Positions 8,643-17,215 of a stretch of DNA of 20,787 nt are shown piece after piece. The position numbers were made by a program, and so were the translations under genes. The DNA comes from Paracoccaceae bacterium (GTDB taxonomy: Bacteria > Pseudomonadota > Alphaproteobacteria > Rhodobacterales > Rhodobacteraceae), in contig RGAJ01000003.1 in NCBI GenBank assembly GCA_009920225.1, forward strand, positions 1-20,787, given 5' to 3'. Numbering within the stretch: the first letter of the stretch is position 1; the number at the start of each line of letters is the position of its first letter. The notes beneath the pieces are model-generated. The model searched no databases, was not told the DNA's origin, and saw nothing but the letters and a program-made list of their open reading frames with translations.

Positions 8643-9368
8643 ATGGGTATTCTTGATAAACATAAAGCGATTGAAACCAATGCGACCCTTTTGCTGATCC
8701 TCAGCTTTTTGGTTGTCACCATCGGTGGCTTGGTTCAAATCGTGCCGCTGTTCTACCTTGATAACACAATCGAAAAGGTAGAAGGCGTGCGCCCCTATTC
8801 CCCGTTGGAATTGGCCGGCCGTGACATTTACATCCGCGAAGGGTGCTATGTCTGCCACAGCCAAATGATCCGCCCCATGCGTGACGAAGTGGAACGTTAT
8901 GGCCATTACTCCTTGGCGGCTGAATCGATGTATGATCATCCGTTCCAATGGGGATCCAAGCGCACGGGGCCAGATCTGGCGCGCGTTGGCGGTCGGTATT
9001 CCGATGAATGGCATGTCGATCACCTGCGCAATCCGCAATCGGTTGTTCCCGAATCTGTGATGCCAAAATATGGCTTTCTTGAGCGTAAAATGATCGAAGG
9101 TGAGTACATCCAAGATCTGATGAAAACGCATAAATTCGTTGGTGTCCCCTACACGGACGAAATGATCGAGGCAGGCCGCGACGATTTCATGGCCCAAGCC
9201 GATCCAGACAGCGATTATGACGCCTTGCTGGAACGCTATCCCGGTGCCCAAGTGCGGAACTTTGACGCTCAGCCCGGTATTTCCGAAGCGGATGCTTTGA
9301 TCGCGTATCTACAAATTTTGGGAACGATGGTTGATTTCTCGACCTTTGAACCCGATGCAAGCCGATAG
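8643..9368 (+). CDS. ccoO: cbb3-type cytochrome c oxidase subunit II (mono-haem cytochrome c)
   Basis: Membrane-anchored c-type cytochrome that passes electrons from CcoP to CcoN. Seen: 241 aa, one N-terminal membrane helix ([21 protein letters not shown], roughly residues 14-34), one haem site CYVCH (C68, C71, H72) and the CcoO-specific stretch [17 protein letters not shown] likely axial methionine lies in VMPKYGF. The gene follows ccoN by 12 nt and has a ribosome site (AAGGAAG) at about 9 nt. Length and motifs are standard for the family; nothing is missing. Confidence 0.96.
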   Translation: MGILDKHKAIETNATLLLILSFLVVTIGGLVQIVPLFYLDNTIEKVEGVRPYSPLELAGRDIYIREGCYVCHSQMIRPMRDEVERYGHYSLAAESMYDHPFQWGSKRTGPDLARVGGRYSDEWHVDHLRNPQSVVPESVMPKYGFLERKMIEGEYIQDLMKTHKFVGVPYTDEMIEAGRDDFMAQADPDSDYDALLERYPGAQVRNFDAQPGISEADALIAYLQILGTMVDFSTFEPDASR

Positions 9369-9376
9369 GTGGGGAT

Positions 9377-9562
9377 ATGGAAGAATATACCTTTCTAAGA
9401 CAATTTGCCGACAGCTGGATGTTGATGTTTTTGTTTGCCTTTTTCATTGGCGTGATTTTCTGGGCCTTTCGCCCCGGAAGCGGCAAGCAATACGAAGAAA
9501 CAGCAAGCATTCCGTTTCGTTACGAAGATAAACCAGCCCCAAGTCGGGAGCATGACAAATGA
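9377..9562 (+). CDS. ccoQ: cbb3-type cytochrome oxidase subunit CcoQ
   Basis: Small single-helix membrane subunit (61 aa) that stabilises the cbb3 complex in relatives and carries no cofactor. Seen: one hydrophobic segment ([16 protein letters not shown], about residues 15-30) followed by [10 protein letters not shown], the usual CcoQ junction after the helix, and a hydrophilic tail. It lies 8 nt after ccoO and overlaps ccoP by 4 nt (ATGA at 9559-9562). The identity rests on both the motif and the position between ccoO and ccoP. Confidence 0.92.
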   Translation: MEEYTFLRQFADSWMLMFLFAFFIGVIFWAFRPGSGKQYEETASIPFRYEDKPAPSREHDK

Positions 9563-10431
9563 GCAAACAAGACAACAAGAATGATGTGCCAACAACAGGC
9601 CACAGCTGGGATGGGATCGAAGAATTCGACAATCCGATGCCACGCTGGTGGTTGTGGACCTTCTATGCCTGTATCGTTTGGGCAATTGGATATACAATCG
9701 CCTATCCTGCATGGCCCATGATCAAATCTGCAACACCTGGTTTGTTGGGCTTTTCCACCCGTGCCCAGGTCGAAACGCAAATTTCGGATGCAGAATTGGC
9801 AAATGCGGTGATCAACGATCAACTTGCCACTGTTGAATTGACCGAAATCAGCGCTGATCCAGAGCTGCTTGGATATGCCAAAAACAAAGGTGCGGCCGTG
9901 TTTCGCACGTGGTGCGCGCAATGTCATGGTTCTGGCGCTGCGGGTGTTCAGGCCAATGGATATCCGAACCTTTTGGACAATGATTGGCTTTGGGGTGGTG
10001 CGATTGATGATATTCATACCACAATCACCCACGGTATCCGTAACACCGCAGACGAAGATGCGCGCTTTTCCCAAATGCCAGCCTTTGGTGAGATTTTGGA
10101 GCCTACAGACATTCACGCAGTTGCAAACTATGTGATGTCACTGTCAGGTGAGGCCCAAGACTCATCGGTTGTCGAGGCAGGCGCGACTGTGTTTATGGAC
10201 AACTGTTCCGCATGTCATGCCGAAGACGGCACAGGTGATCGTTTCCAAGGTGCACCGAACCTGACGGATGCGATTTGGCTGTATGGCAACGGCTATGACA
10301 ATATCGTCAAGCAAATTTCAGTTGCCCGCAACGGTGTCATGCCGAACTGGAACACACGTTTAGACGAAGCGGAAATTCGCGCCGTCGCGACATATGTCCA
10401 CAGCCTTGGTGGCGGTGAAGCCACAGAATAA
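9559..10431 (+). CDS. ccoP: cbb3-type cytochrome c oxidase subunit III (di-haem cytochrome c)
   Basis: Di-haem cytochrome that takes electrons from soluble or membrane cytochrome c and feeds the oxidase. Seen: 290 aa, the CcoP N-terminus with [14 protein letters not shown] before the membrane helix (about residues 30-50), and two haem sites, CAQCH (C119, C122, H123) and CSACH (C216, C219, H220). Probable axial methionines are in SQMPAF and VMPNW. Start by ATGA overlap with ccoQ. It is the last gene of the structural cluster; a strong hairpin follows before ccoG. Confidence 0.96.
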   Translation: MSKQDNKNDVPTTGHSWDGIEEFDNPMPRWWLWTFYACIVWAIGYTIAYPAWPMIKSATPGLLGFSTRAQVETQISDAELANAVINDQLATVELTEISADPELLGYAKNKGAAVFRTWCAQCHGSGAAGVQANGYPNLLDNDWLWGGAIDDIHTTITHGIRNTADEDARFSQMPAFGEILEPTDIHAVANYVMSLSGEAQDSSVVEAGATVFMDNCSACHAEDGTGDRFQGAPNLTDAIWLYGNGYDNIVKQISVARNGVMPNWNTRLDEAEIRAVATYVHSLGGGEATE

Positions 10432-10467
10432 ACTGAAATACCTCCGAAACCCTGATCGGGGGTTACA

Positions 10468-10503
10468 GTGCCGCGCCTTTAAGCGTTTCCAAAGGTGCGG
10501 CAC
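10468..10503 (+). terminator. Strong hairpin between ccoP and ccoG (terminator, attenuator or mRNA-stabiliser)
   Basis: 13-bp stem: left arm 10468-10480 (GTGCCGCGCCTTT), 10-nt loop, right arm 10491-10503 (AAAGGTGCGGCAC), with a single G-U pair in the RNA. It is followed only by CATTTAAAC, so there is no clean U-run. It lies 37-72 nt after the ccoP stop. It may partly stop transcription or protect the ccoNOQP message 3' end, giving less ccoGHIS than ccoNOQP. No separate promoter or FNR box for ccoG was seen in the 30 nt that follow. Confidence 0.65.
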
Positions 10504-10533
10504 CATTTAAACATAGACGCAAGCAGGCAAGAA

Positions 10534-11970
10534 ATGACGCATTCGTCACCAGAAACTCCACCGTCACTTTACGCAGCGCGTGAACCGATTTTTCCCAAAC
10601 GGGTTTATGGGAAATTCCGCAATCTAAAATGGTTTCTTATGGCCTTCACGCTGGGAATTTATTACCTCACACCGTGGATCCGATGGGACCGTGGGCCAAA
10701 CCTGCCTGATCAGGCGGTTTTGGTCGATTTGTCGACGCGTCGGTTTTTCTTTTTCTGGATCGAAATCTGGCCGCATGAGTTTTACTTTATCGCGGGCCTG
10801 TTGATCATGGCAGGCTTGGGCCTGTTTCTGTTCACCTCTGCGCTTGGTCGGGTATGGTGCGGCTATGCGTGTCCACAAACTGTTTGGACCGACCTCTTCA
10901 TCCTTGTGGAACGCTGGATCGAAGGGGACCGAAACGCGCGCCTACGGTTGCATCGCCAAGACAAATGGGATTTTCGCAAGGTTCGGCTGCGGGTCACCAA
11001 GTGGGTTTCATGGTTTTTGATCGGTATGGCAACAGGCGGGGCGTGGGTCTTTTATTTCACCGATGCACCCACTTTGTTGCAAGCTTTGGTTTCTTTTACC
11101 GCCCACCCCGCCGCTTACACGACGATCGCTGTATTGACGCTGACGACCTTTGTGTTCGGTGGATTTATGCGCGAACAAATCTGTATTTATGCATGCCCAT
11201 GGCCACGCATTCAGGCCGCAATGATGGACGAAGACACCCTGACCGTCGGGTATCGTGAATGGCGTGGGGAACCGCACGGGAAACATCGTAAATCTGAGGG
11301 TTCAGAACAGCTTGGTGATTGTATCGACTGTATGGCGTGCGTGAATGTCTGCCCAATGGGGATTGATATTCGTGACGGTCAACAATTGGCCTGTATCACC
11401 TGTGCCCTATGCATTGATGCATGTGATGACACGATGGCCAAGATTGGCAAGCCTCGCGGTTTGATCGACTATTTGGCGCTCTCGGACGAAAGCTTGGAAC
11501 GAGGGGGGAGCAAACCGCGTCCGATTTGGCATCATGTCTTCCGCTTGCGCACGATGATCTATACCGCGCTTTGGTCAGTGGTCGGTGTTGCACTGGTTGT
11601 GGCCCTTTTCATGCGCCAAGACATTGATATGACGGTTGCGCCGGTGCGTAATCCTATCTTTGTGACCATGTCTGATGGCACCATTCGCAATACCTACGAA
11701 GTTCGGTTGCGCAATAAAAATGGCGATGACAGACAGTTCGGAATTTCGGTGCGTGGCGACGTGGCGTATTTCGTGCAGCTGGAAGGCACGCCCTATCAGT
11801 CGATAACGGTCAATGCAGATTCAACGCTTCTTCAACGTGTCTATGTTATGGCGCCCGCAGGTTCAAAACCCGCCACATCCGAGGTTACAGATCTGCGCAT
11901 TTGGATCGAAGACCTTTCCAACGGTGATCGTGCGTATAAAGATACAGTATTTAATGGAAACGAAAAATGA
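10534..11970 (+). CDS. ccoG: CcoG (RdxA/FixG), membrane Fe-S protein for cbb3 oxidase assembly
   Basis: Polyferredoxin-like inner-membrane protein, 478 aa, needed for copper handling during cbb3 assembly; in Rhodobacter it is reported to act as a cupric reductase. Seen: RVWCGYACPQTVWTD (near residue 110), CIYACPWPRIQ (near 220), and two 4Fe-4S clusters, CIDCMACVNVCP and CITCALCIDACD (near 265-300). There are several membrane helices and a C-terminal Ig-like domain. Start choice: an in-frame GTG at 10495 lies inside the right arm of the upstream hairpin; the ATG at 10534 gives the usual N-terminus but has only a weak ribosome site (CAGGCAAG). It overlaps ccoH by 4 nt. Confidence 0.94.
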   Translation: MTHSSPETPPSLYAAREPIFPKRVYGKFRNLKWFLMAFTLGIYYLTPWIRWDRGPNLPDQAVLVDLSTRRFFFFWIEIWPHEFYFIAGLLIMAGLGLFLFTSALGRVWCGYACPQTVWTDLFILVERWIEGDRNARLRLHRQDKWDFRKVRLRVTKWVSWFLIGMATGGAWVFYFTDAPTLLQALVSFTAHPAAYTTIAVLTLTTFVFGGFMREQICIYACPWPRIQAAMMDEDTLTVGYREWRGEPHGKHRKSEGSEQLGDCIDCMACVNVCPMGIDIRDGQQLACITCALCIDACDDTMAKIGKPRGLIDYLALSDESLERGGSKPRPIWHHVFRLRTMIYTALWSVVGVALVVALFMRQDIDMTVAPVRNPIFVTMSDGTIRNTYEVRLRNKNGDDRQFGISVRGDVAYFVQLEGTPYQSITVNADSTLLQRVYVMAPAGSKPATSEVTDLRIWIEDLSNGDRAYKDTVFNGNEK

Positions 11971-12443
11971 TGGCTCGTATAGAACAAGACACACCCAAGA
12001 TCAAAGGCTGGCACGTCTTTACAGGATTTGCCGTTGCCTTTGGGATCATCATCTCGGTCAATATTGTGATGGCCTTCAAAGCCGTATCAACATTTCCGGG
12101 TCTTGAGGTGGCGAATTCCTATGTCGCCAGCCAACAGTTTGACAAAAAACGCCAAGCGCAGGAAGCCCTACAATGGTCGACAGCAGTGTCCTATGACGCC
12201 GGAGAGATCGTGATAAAGATTGCAGACGCAGACGGCGCTGCGGTTGCGGCCAAGTCTCTTCGCGCGCTTGTTGGGCGGACCACGACTGTGGAGTTTGATA
12301 CCTATCCTGAGTTTGTGTTTGATGGCACCGCCTATCGCGCGTCAATCGATTTGGCCGAGGGGCTTTGGTTGGTCAAAATAGACGCCCTATCGCGCTCTGA
12401 TATCCCATTCCAACAACGCTTGGATGTTTACGTAGGTAAATAA
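11967..12443 (+). CDS. ccoH: CcoH (FixH), cbb3 oxidase assembly protein
   Basis: Single-helix membrane protein, 158 aa, required for stable assembly of cbb3 oxidase in relatives. Seen: a short cytoplasmic N-terminus, one membrane helix (VFTGFAVAFGIIISVNIVMAF, about residues 14-34), the FixH-typical FPGLEVANSYVASQQFD, then a periplasmic beta-rich domain ending in DVYVGK. ATGATG at the start overlaps the ccoG stop, so the first or second Met could be used. It ends 2 nt before ccoI. Family membership is supported by both sequence and gene order. Confidence 0.92.
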   Translation: MMARIEQDTPKIKGWHVFTGFAVAFGIIISVNIVMAFKAVSTFPGLEVANSYVASQQFDKKRQAQEALQWSTAVSYDAGEIVIKIADADGAAVAAKSLRALVGRTTTVEFDTYPEFVFDGTAYRASIDLAEGLWLVKIDALSRSDIPFQQRLDVYVGK

Positions 12444-12445
12444 TC

Positions 12446-14620
12446 ATGTCTGAAACAACATTCTCTGCTTGCCCTGCATGTAACGCGGCACCGTTTGCGG
12501 AACAGACCGCACTTGGCGATGATGCGCATGGGAATGTTGTTTTAACGTTGCCGACAATTCACTGTGCCGCATGCATTTCCGCCGTTGAACGAACGCTCAG
12601 CGCGATGCCGAATGTGACATCGGCGCGTGTCAACCTGACCTTAAAACGGGCCACGATTGAAACGGATGCGGCTGTTCCAGTCGAGGATTTCATAAAAGAA
12701 CTGGGTGCGATTGGGTACGAAGCCCACGAACTTGATCCGTCCTTGTTGATGCAAAGCGAAATGGAACGCGCAGCTCGCAAATTACTGACCCGTTTGGCGG
12801 TATCAGGTTTTGCAATGATGAATGTGATGCTGTTGTCGGTGGCCGTGTGGTCAGGGGCAGATGGGATCACACGGGATATGTTCCATTGGATTTCTGCCAT
12901 GATTGCAGTGCCGGCAACCATCTATGCAGCACAGCCCTTTTTCACCAGCGCGTGGAGCGTCTTGCGACATCGCCATTTGAATATGGATGTGCCAATTTCA
13001 TTGGCGATCCTATTGGCCTTGGTCACATCCCTGTACGAAACGACCCTGTCGGGTGAACACGCATATTTTGATGCCGCGATTTCGCTGACGTTTTTCTTGT
13101 TGGCGGGGCGCTATTTGGACCATCGCACCCGATCCATGGCACGTTCCGCCGCGCAAGAGTTGTCAGCGCTTGAGGTTCCTCGCGCGATTGTACGGCGCGA
13201 TGGGCGCGACGAAACGGTTGGTGTCAAATCACTGGTCGTTGGCGATATTTTGGTCATCCGCCCCGGTGCGCGGTTGCCTGTCGACGGCGATGTCATCGAC
13301 GGCACGTCAGAAGTTGATCGATCCATCTTGACCGGCGAAACACGCCCAGAATTTGTGAATATTGGTCACGCATTGCGTGCGGGCGAATTGAACTTGACGG
13401 GTCCTCTGTTGGTGCGTGCAACGGCCGTGGGGCAGGATACATCATTACACCAAATTTCCGAATTGGTGGCCATTGCGGAAAGCGGGCGGTCAAAATACAC
13501 CTCTATCGCGGACAAAGCGGCCAGCCTTTATGCTCCGGGCGTGCATATTTTGTCAGCGATCAGCTTTATCGGTTGGTTCCTGTATTCTGGGGATCTGCGG
13601 ATGTCACTGAATATCGCGTCCGCGGTTTTGATTATCACCTGTCCATGTGCGTTGGGCCTTGCCGTGCCTGCGGTCACAACCGCAGCCTCGGGACGTTTGT
13701 ATAAAAAGGGTCTCTTGATCAAAAGCGCCACAGCCTTGGAACGTATCGCCCAAATTGACACGGTGGTTTTTGACAAAACTGGAACGCTCACGAATGGGAC
13801 GCCCCGATTGGTCAGTCTTCCGAATGCCCAAGCCACACATTTGCAGATTGCGGCGACGCTCGCATCGCATTCAAACCATCCGCTGTCGCGCGCATTGCTG
13901 AGCGCGCTTGACGCACAAGGAATGAGCAGGGCACAGGTTACAGACGTGAATGAGGTGCCGGGTTTTGGTATCGAAGGACGCTTTGACGGGATGCTGGTGC
14001 GTCTTGGTCGTGCGGAATGGGTCGGCGCTACGCATGACCAAGGAACAGCAACGTTTTTGGCGATTGGTGATCAAACCCCGATTGGATTTGAGTTTGCTGA
14101 CACCTTGCGACTGGGCGCGCGGGACTTAATCAATGAACTCAAGGCGCAAGGCCTAGATGTCCATATTTTATCGGGCGATACCGAATTGGCAGTCAAGAGC
14201 GTGGCACAGGATCTGGGCATCACCACCTTTGCAGCCGGTGAAACACCCATTTCCAAAGCGGCCTATATCTCGTCGCTACACGCCAGTGGCAAGACGGTGC
14301 TCATGATCGGGGACGGATTGAATGACACCGCCGCTTTGACGACGGCACATGTGTCGATTTCCCCAGCATCGGCATTAGATGCGGCGCGCGTTGCCTCTGA
14401 CATCGTATTTTTGGGTGCACGGTTGGATCAATTGGTTGGGGTTGTGGGTGTCGCCGATCAATCCCAGCGTCGGATCAAAGAGAATTTTCAAATCGCAACC
14501 CTGTATAATGTTGTCGCCGTCCCAATCGCGATTGCAGGACTTGCGACGCCGTTGATTGCGGCCTTGGCAATGTCTCTGTCATCCATTACGGTGACACTGA
14601 ATGCACTGCGGATAAAATAA
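12446..14620 (+). CDS. ccoI: CcoI (FixI), copper-exporting P1B-type ATPase for cbb3 oxidase
   Basis: Copper-translocating P-type ATPase, 724 aa, that supplies copper for the CcoN haem-copper centre. Seen in order: an N-terminal CPAC (C9, C12), a heavy-metal-associated domain with HCAAC (C40, C43), membrane helices, the actuator loop with LTGET, the metal-binding membrane motif CPC (399-401), phosphorylation site DKTGT (D443), HSNHPLSRAL (the SEHPL-equivalent motif), and the hinge GDGLND (D623). All catalytic residues are present. It follows ccoH by 2 nt and overlaps the ccoS start by 1 nt. FixI-type enzymes export slowly and serve oxidase assembly rather than copper detoxification. Confidence 0.95.
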   Translation: MSETTFSACPACNAAPFAEQTALGDDAHGNVVLTLPTIHCAACISAVERTLSAMPNVTSARVNLTLKRATIETDAAVPVEDFIKELGAIGYEAHELDPSLLMQSEMERAARKLLTRLAVSGFAMMNVMLLSVAVWSGADGITRDMFHWISAMIAVPATIYAAQPFFTSAWSVLRHRHLNMDVPISLAILLALVTSLYETTLSGEHAYFDAAISLTFFLLAGRYLDHRTRSMARSAAQELSALEVPRAIVRRDGRDETVGVKSLVVGDILVIRPGARLPVDGDVIDGTSEVDRSILTGETRPEFVNIGHALRAGELNLTGPLLVRATAVGQDTSLHQISELVAIAESGRSKYTSIADKAASLYAPGVHILSAISFIGWFLYSGDLRMSLNIASAVLIITCPCALGLAVPAVTTAASGRLYKKGLLIKSATALERIAQIDTVVFDKTGTLTNGTPRLVSLPNAQATHLQIAATLASHSNHPLSRALLSALDAQGMSRAQVTDVNEVPGFGIEGRFDGMLVRLGRAEWVGATHDQGTATFLAIGDQTPIGFEFADTLRLGARDLINELKAQGLDVHILSGDTELAVKSVAQDLGITTFAAGETPISKAAYISSLHASGKTVLMIGDGLNDTAALTTAHVSISPASALDAARVASDIVFLGARLDQLVGVVGVADQSQRRIKENFQIATLYNVVAVPIAIAGLATPLIAALAMSLSSITVTLNALRIK

Positions 14621-14781
14621 TGGATGTCTTGGTTTATTTAATCCCGATCTCGATCTTTCTTGGGGGCGTTGGTTTATTTGGTTTCTTGTATACTCTCAAA
14701 TCAAAACAATACGATGATCCCGAAGGGGATGCGCGCCGTATTCTAAATTCCGATTGGGATGATCGACCCAAGCCAGATTAA
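14620..14781 (+). CDS. ccoS: CcoS, small cbb3 oxidase maturation protein
   Basis: Small membrane protein of 53 aa, easily missed because of its length. Seen: ATG at 14620 overlapping the last base of the ccoI stop (TAATG), one N-terminal hydrophobic helix (LVYLIPISIFLGGVGLFGFL, about residues 4-23), then the CcoS-typical KSKQYDDPEGDARRIL and an acidic tail ending DDRPKPD. Known: CcoS is needed for cofactor insertion into CcoN. The stop (14779-14781) shares TTAA with the stop of the convergent D-Ala carboxypeptidase gene, so no terminator fits between them. Confidence 0.92.
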   Translation: MDVLVYLIPISIFLGGVGLFGFLYTLKSKQYDDPEGDARRILNSDWDDRPKPD

Positions 14782-16214
14782 CTTGGATCGATGGGCGTAC
14801 AGTTCACGTCACGCGCCTGAAGCCGTTTGCACGCTTGCGCGGCGCGATCTTGGCTTAGGCCAAGAAAGTTGGCTTCAAACCCGCGTTTTCCCGCTTGGAC
14901 CTTGCGCAACGACCCGTCGAGCGTGTCAATTTCTGCCAATGCGGTCTTGAGCAGCATTTTTTCTGCGGCATAGCGGCTTGGAAAGCTGCCGACGTTGATA
15001 CCCCAGTTGCGCGCATCGGACGATGAAAGGCGGGTCACTGTCTTGGGTTGCTGTGGTTCGGTTTGCTGTGGTGTTTCCTCAACTGCAAACGCGACGGGGC
15101 GCGGTTTTGGAACCAAGACAGCGTCAGCTTTGGGCGTAGCCTCTGTCAAACTGACGGCTTGGGCTTGTTCCAATGCGGACTGAATATCATCGCGTAGGTC
15201 AAGCGGGGCTTGTGCAACGACAGGCGCGTCCGAACCAGGGCGTAATTTTGGGTGCAGACTTTTGGTCACGTTTGTTTTCAAACGAACCGTCTTGCCAGCA
15301 AGGCCATTTGTTGAGGCTGTTGAGACTTGGGCTGTTTCAACTTTTGTCTGTTGATAGGATGGCGGGCTTGGCGGTTGCACAGCGACGATGCTTGGTGCCT
15401 GTTTAAAACCAAGATCCATCAATTTTGCGACTTGGGCGTTGCGTGATGCAGTGGACCGTCCACCAAACACAGTTGTGATGATCCGTTCCCCACCGCGTTC
15501 CGCTGAGGCGACCAAATTGAACCCTGCGGCGCGGGTGTATCCCGTTTTAATCCCGTCAGCACCGCGGTAGCTGTTTAAAAAGCGGCGGTTGGTGTTCGCG
15601 ACTTGTCTAATCTGGGCGTCGGCCGTGACGCGTGAGAACAAGTTATAATAGGACGGGAAATCGTAAAAAAGATGCCGGCCCAAAATGGTCATATCATGCG
15701 CGGTTGACAGGTGACCCGATGCCGTCAAGCCATGGGCATTTTTAAATGTGGACCGCGTCATACCCAATGCTTTGGCGGTTCTGTTCATGCGACGTGCGAA
15801 TGCAGCTTCGGATCCTTCGATTGCTTCGCCCAATGCGGTCGCAGCGTCGTTTGCAGATTTGATCGCAGCAGCGCGGATCAAATACCGCAGCTTGATCTGC
15901 TGGCCCGCGCGCAATCCCAATTTCGAAGGAGGCTCTGCGGCTGCATTTTTGGAAATACGCACCAAAGTGTCTAGACCGATTTCACCGTTTTCGATTGCTT
16001 GAAAGGTGATGTAGAGGGTCATCATTTTTGTCAATGACGCTGGATGCAATCTGGTGTCTGCGTTTTCCGAATGCAGGATTTTACCCGTACGGGCATCCAT
16101 AACCATAGCCGCATAAGGCGCCGACCATGATGGTGACACCAGTGAAAAACACGCTACAAAAATTACGAATACTACGTGCCCTATAAGAGCCGACACACGA
16201 TGTCGTCTACCCAC
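14778..16214 (-). CDS. D-alanyl-D-alanine carboxypeptidase (PBP5/DacF family) with C-terminal SPOR domain
   Basis: Periplasmic serine carboxypeptidase that trims the terminal D-Ala of peptidoglycan stem peptides. Seen: 478 aa, a signal peptide (hydrophobic core about residues 10-30, likely cut after SWSA), active-site SLTK (S60-K63), SAN (S120-N122) and KTG (223-225), then a long Pro/Gln/Thr-rich linker. The C-terminal SPOR-like domain (about 395-478, starting near WGINVGSFPSRYAAEKML) should bind stripped glycan at division sites. Start choice: a TTG at 16238 is in frame, but the GTG at 16214 has AAGGA 8 nt upstream and gives a compact signal peptide. The stop overlaps ccoS. A plus-strand terminator lies just upstream of the gene. 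Confidence 0.93.
   Translation of the reverse strand: MGRRHRVSALIGHVVFVIFVACFSLVSPSWSAPYAAMVMDARTGKILHSENADTRLHPASLTKMMTLYITFQAIENGEIGLDTLVRISKNAAAEPPSKLGLRAGQQIKLRYLIRAAAIKSANDAATALGEAIEGSEAAFARRMNRTAKALGMTRSTFKNAHGLTASGHLSTAHDMTILGRHLFYDFPSYYNLFSRVTADAQIRQVANTNRRFLNSYRGADGIKTGYTRAAGFNLVASAERGGERIITTVFGGRSTASRNAQVAKLMDLGFKQAPSIVAVQPPSPPSYQQTKVETAQVSTASTNGLAGKTVRLKTNVTKSLHPKLRPGSDAPVVAQAPLDLRDDIQSALEQAQAVSLTEATPKADAVLVPKPRPVAFAVEETPQQTEPQQPKTVTRLSSSDARNWGINVGSFPSRYAAEKMLLKTALAEIDTLDGSLRKVQAGKRGFEANFLGLSQDRAAQACKRLQARDVNCTPIDPS
14848..14865. repeat. Stem-loop shortly downstream of ccoS, inside the convergent carboxypeptidase gene
   Basis: Perfect 7-bp arms TCTTGGC (14848-14854) and GCCAAGA (14859-14865) with a TTAG loop, 67 nt past the ccoS stop. 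No T-run follows on either strand, so it is not a convincing intrinsic terminator. It may mark the 3' end of the cco message through Rho or processing, or be a coding coincidence. Confidence 0.35.
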
Positions 16215-16422
16215 GGTTTTAGTCCTTATCTGCCTCAACTCGCCATCTTTGTGGCGATTTTTTTCTTATTTATAGTTAATGCTAGCACAAAAGCTTTGTC
16301 GAATAAAGTCTTCAATTCCATAGAAATTTTGGAAAATACGGATAGGATAATTCAACATTTAGGGGGTAAAGGGATATGATTCACCATAGGCTGATTTTGT
16401 GGTTCGCTGACGCGCGTACAGA
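16215..16422. other. A/T-rich gap between the carboxypeptidase and HAD genes
   Basis: A 208-bp non-coding stretch, clearly more A/T-rich than its neighbours. On the minus strand it should carry the carboxypeptidase promoter; TCGACA (a 5/6 match to a -35 box) occurs at 16303-16298 but lacks a good -10. It holds the plus-strand terminator at 16240-16264 and a small palindrome with arms ACAAA and TTTGT (16287-16299). Two short plus-strand frames (59 and 16 codons) are discussed under findings and not called as genes. Confidence 0.5.
16240..16264 (+). terminator. Intrinsic terminator on the plus strand, upstream of the carboxypeptidase gene
   Basis: 6-bp stem TCGCCA (16240-16245) and TGGCGA (16252-16257), 6-nt loop, followed by seven T residues (16258-16264). 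This is a classical rho-independent layout reading left to right. No called plus-strand gene ends nearby; the closest upstream one is ccoS, 1.46 kb away across the antisense of the carboxypeptidase gene. Read on the minus strand the same element is a hairpin in the 5' leader of that gene. Confidence 0.7.
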
Positions 16423-17118
16423 TTAGGATTTCAATAAATCGAGCAGAGATGTGATTTGTTTGAACCGCGGATGGGGCGTTGGGATTTGGGCGACTTCGTA
16501 TTGCCAGCTTATTTCAAAGGGCACAAAGCAAGCCCATCCTCCGATGTCTAGAACGGGTAAGATGTCGGATTTCACAGAATTCCCTATCATCAAAAATTCG
16601 TCTGGCGCGCAGCCGATTTTATCCAAAATAGATTGGTACACGGCGGGCGTCTTGTCTGACACAATTTCCACGCCCGTGAAATAGTCACCCAAATTGGATT
16701 GGGCGAGTTTGCGTTCTTGGTGTAGCAAATCGCCCTTTGTGATGACGTATAATGGCACGCTTTGTGACAGGGTCGCGACCGCCAAATGCGCCCCCTCTAA
16801 CAGCTCCATAGGGTGTTGCAACATATCTTGACCGATTTTTAACAGGTCCTTGATGACAGACGCATGCACCGCGCCATCTGTGACATCAATCGCCGTTTCG
16901 ATCATGGAAAGGGTAAAGCCTTTTACGCCAAACCCATAATGCCCCATATTGCGCAGTTCCGCCGCCATCAACCGATCTTCTAGGTTTTTTGGGTCTGCAT
17001 AGTCTGATAGCATGTCCACAAAACGGCTTTGGCTCAGTTGAAAAAACCGTTCGTTGTGCCAAAGCGTGTCATCTGCATCGAACGCAATCGCGGAAAAGCG
17101 GGACAAATCGGTGATCAT
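16423..17118 (-). CDS. HAD-superfamily hydrolase (phosphatase-like)
   Basis: Cytoplasmic haloacid-dehalogenase-type hydrolase, 231 aa; substrate unknown. Seen: motif I DADDTLWHNE (nucleophile Asp near residue 14, acid Asp two later), an alpha-helical cap region, motif II with VITKGD, motif III lysine in VSDKTP, and motif IV MIGNSVKSDI that binds Mg. All catalytic positions are present, so it should be active, probably on a small phosphorylated metabolite. Start choice: a TTG at 17130 directly abuts an AAGG; the ATG at 17118 is preferred and follows that AAGG by 13 nt. It is divergent from clpS and upstream of the carboxypeptidase gene on the same strand. Confidence 0.85.
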   Translation of the reverse strand: MITDLSRFSAIAFDADDTLWHNERFFQLSQSRFVDMLSDYADPKNLEDRLMAAELRNMGHYGFGVKGFTLSMIETAIDVTDGAVHASVIKDLLKIGQDMLQHPMELLEGAHLAVATLSQSVPLYVITKGDLLHQERKLAQSNLGDYFTGVEIVSDKTPAVYQSILDKIGCAPDEFLMIGNSVKSDILPVLDIGGWACFVPFEISWQYEVAQIPTPHPRFKQITSLLDLLKS

Positions 17119-17215
17119 TTTTCTGTGCAACCTTTTCTAAGCCTTGGCTTTCACTATATTTATCTTGTAAACATATGTGAACCGCACTGTTTTTGGAAAG
17201 ATCGGGTAAAATTTC

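Noticed and set aside
10495..10533. GTG start giving ccoG 13 more residues
   Set aside because: The GTG lies in the right arm of the 10468-10503 hairpin and has no ribosome site; the ATG at 10534 gives the normal N-terminus.
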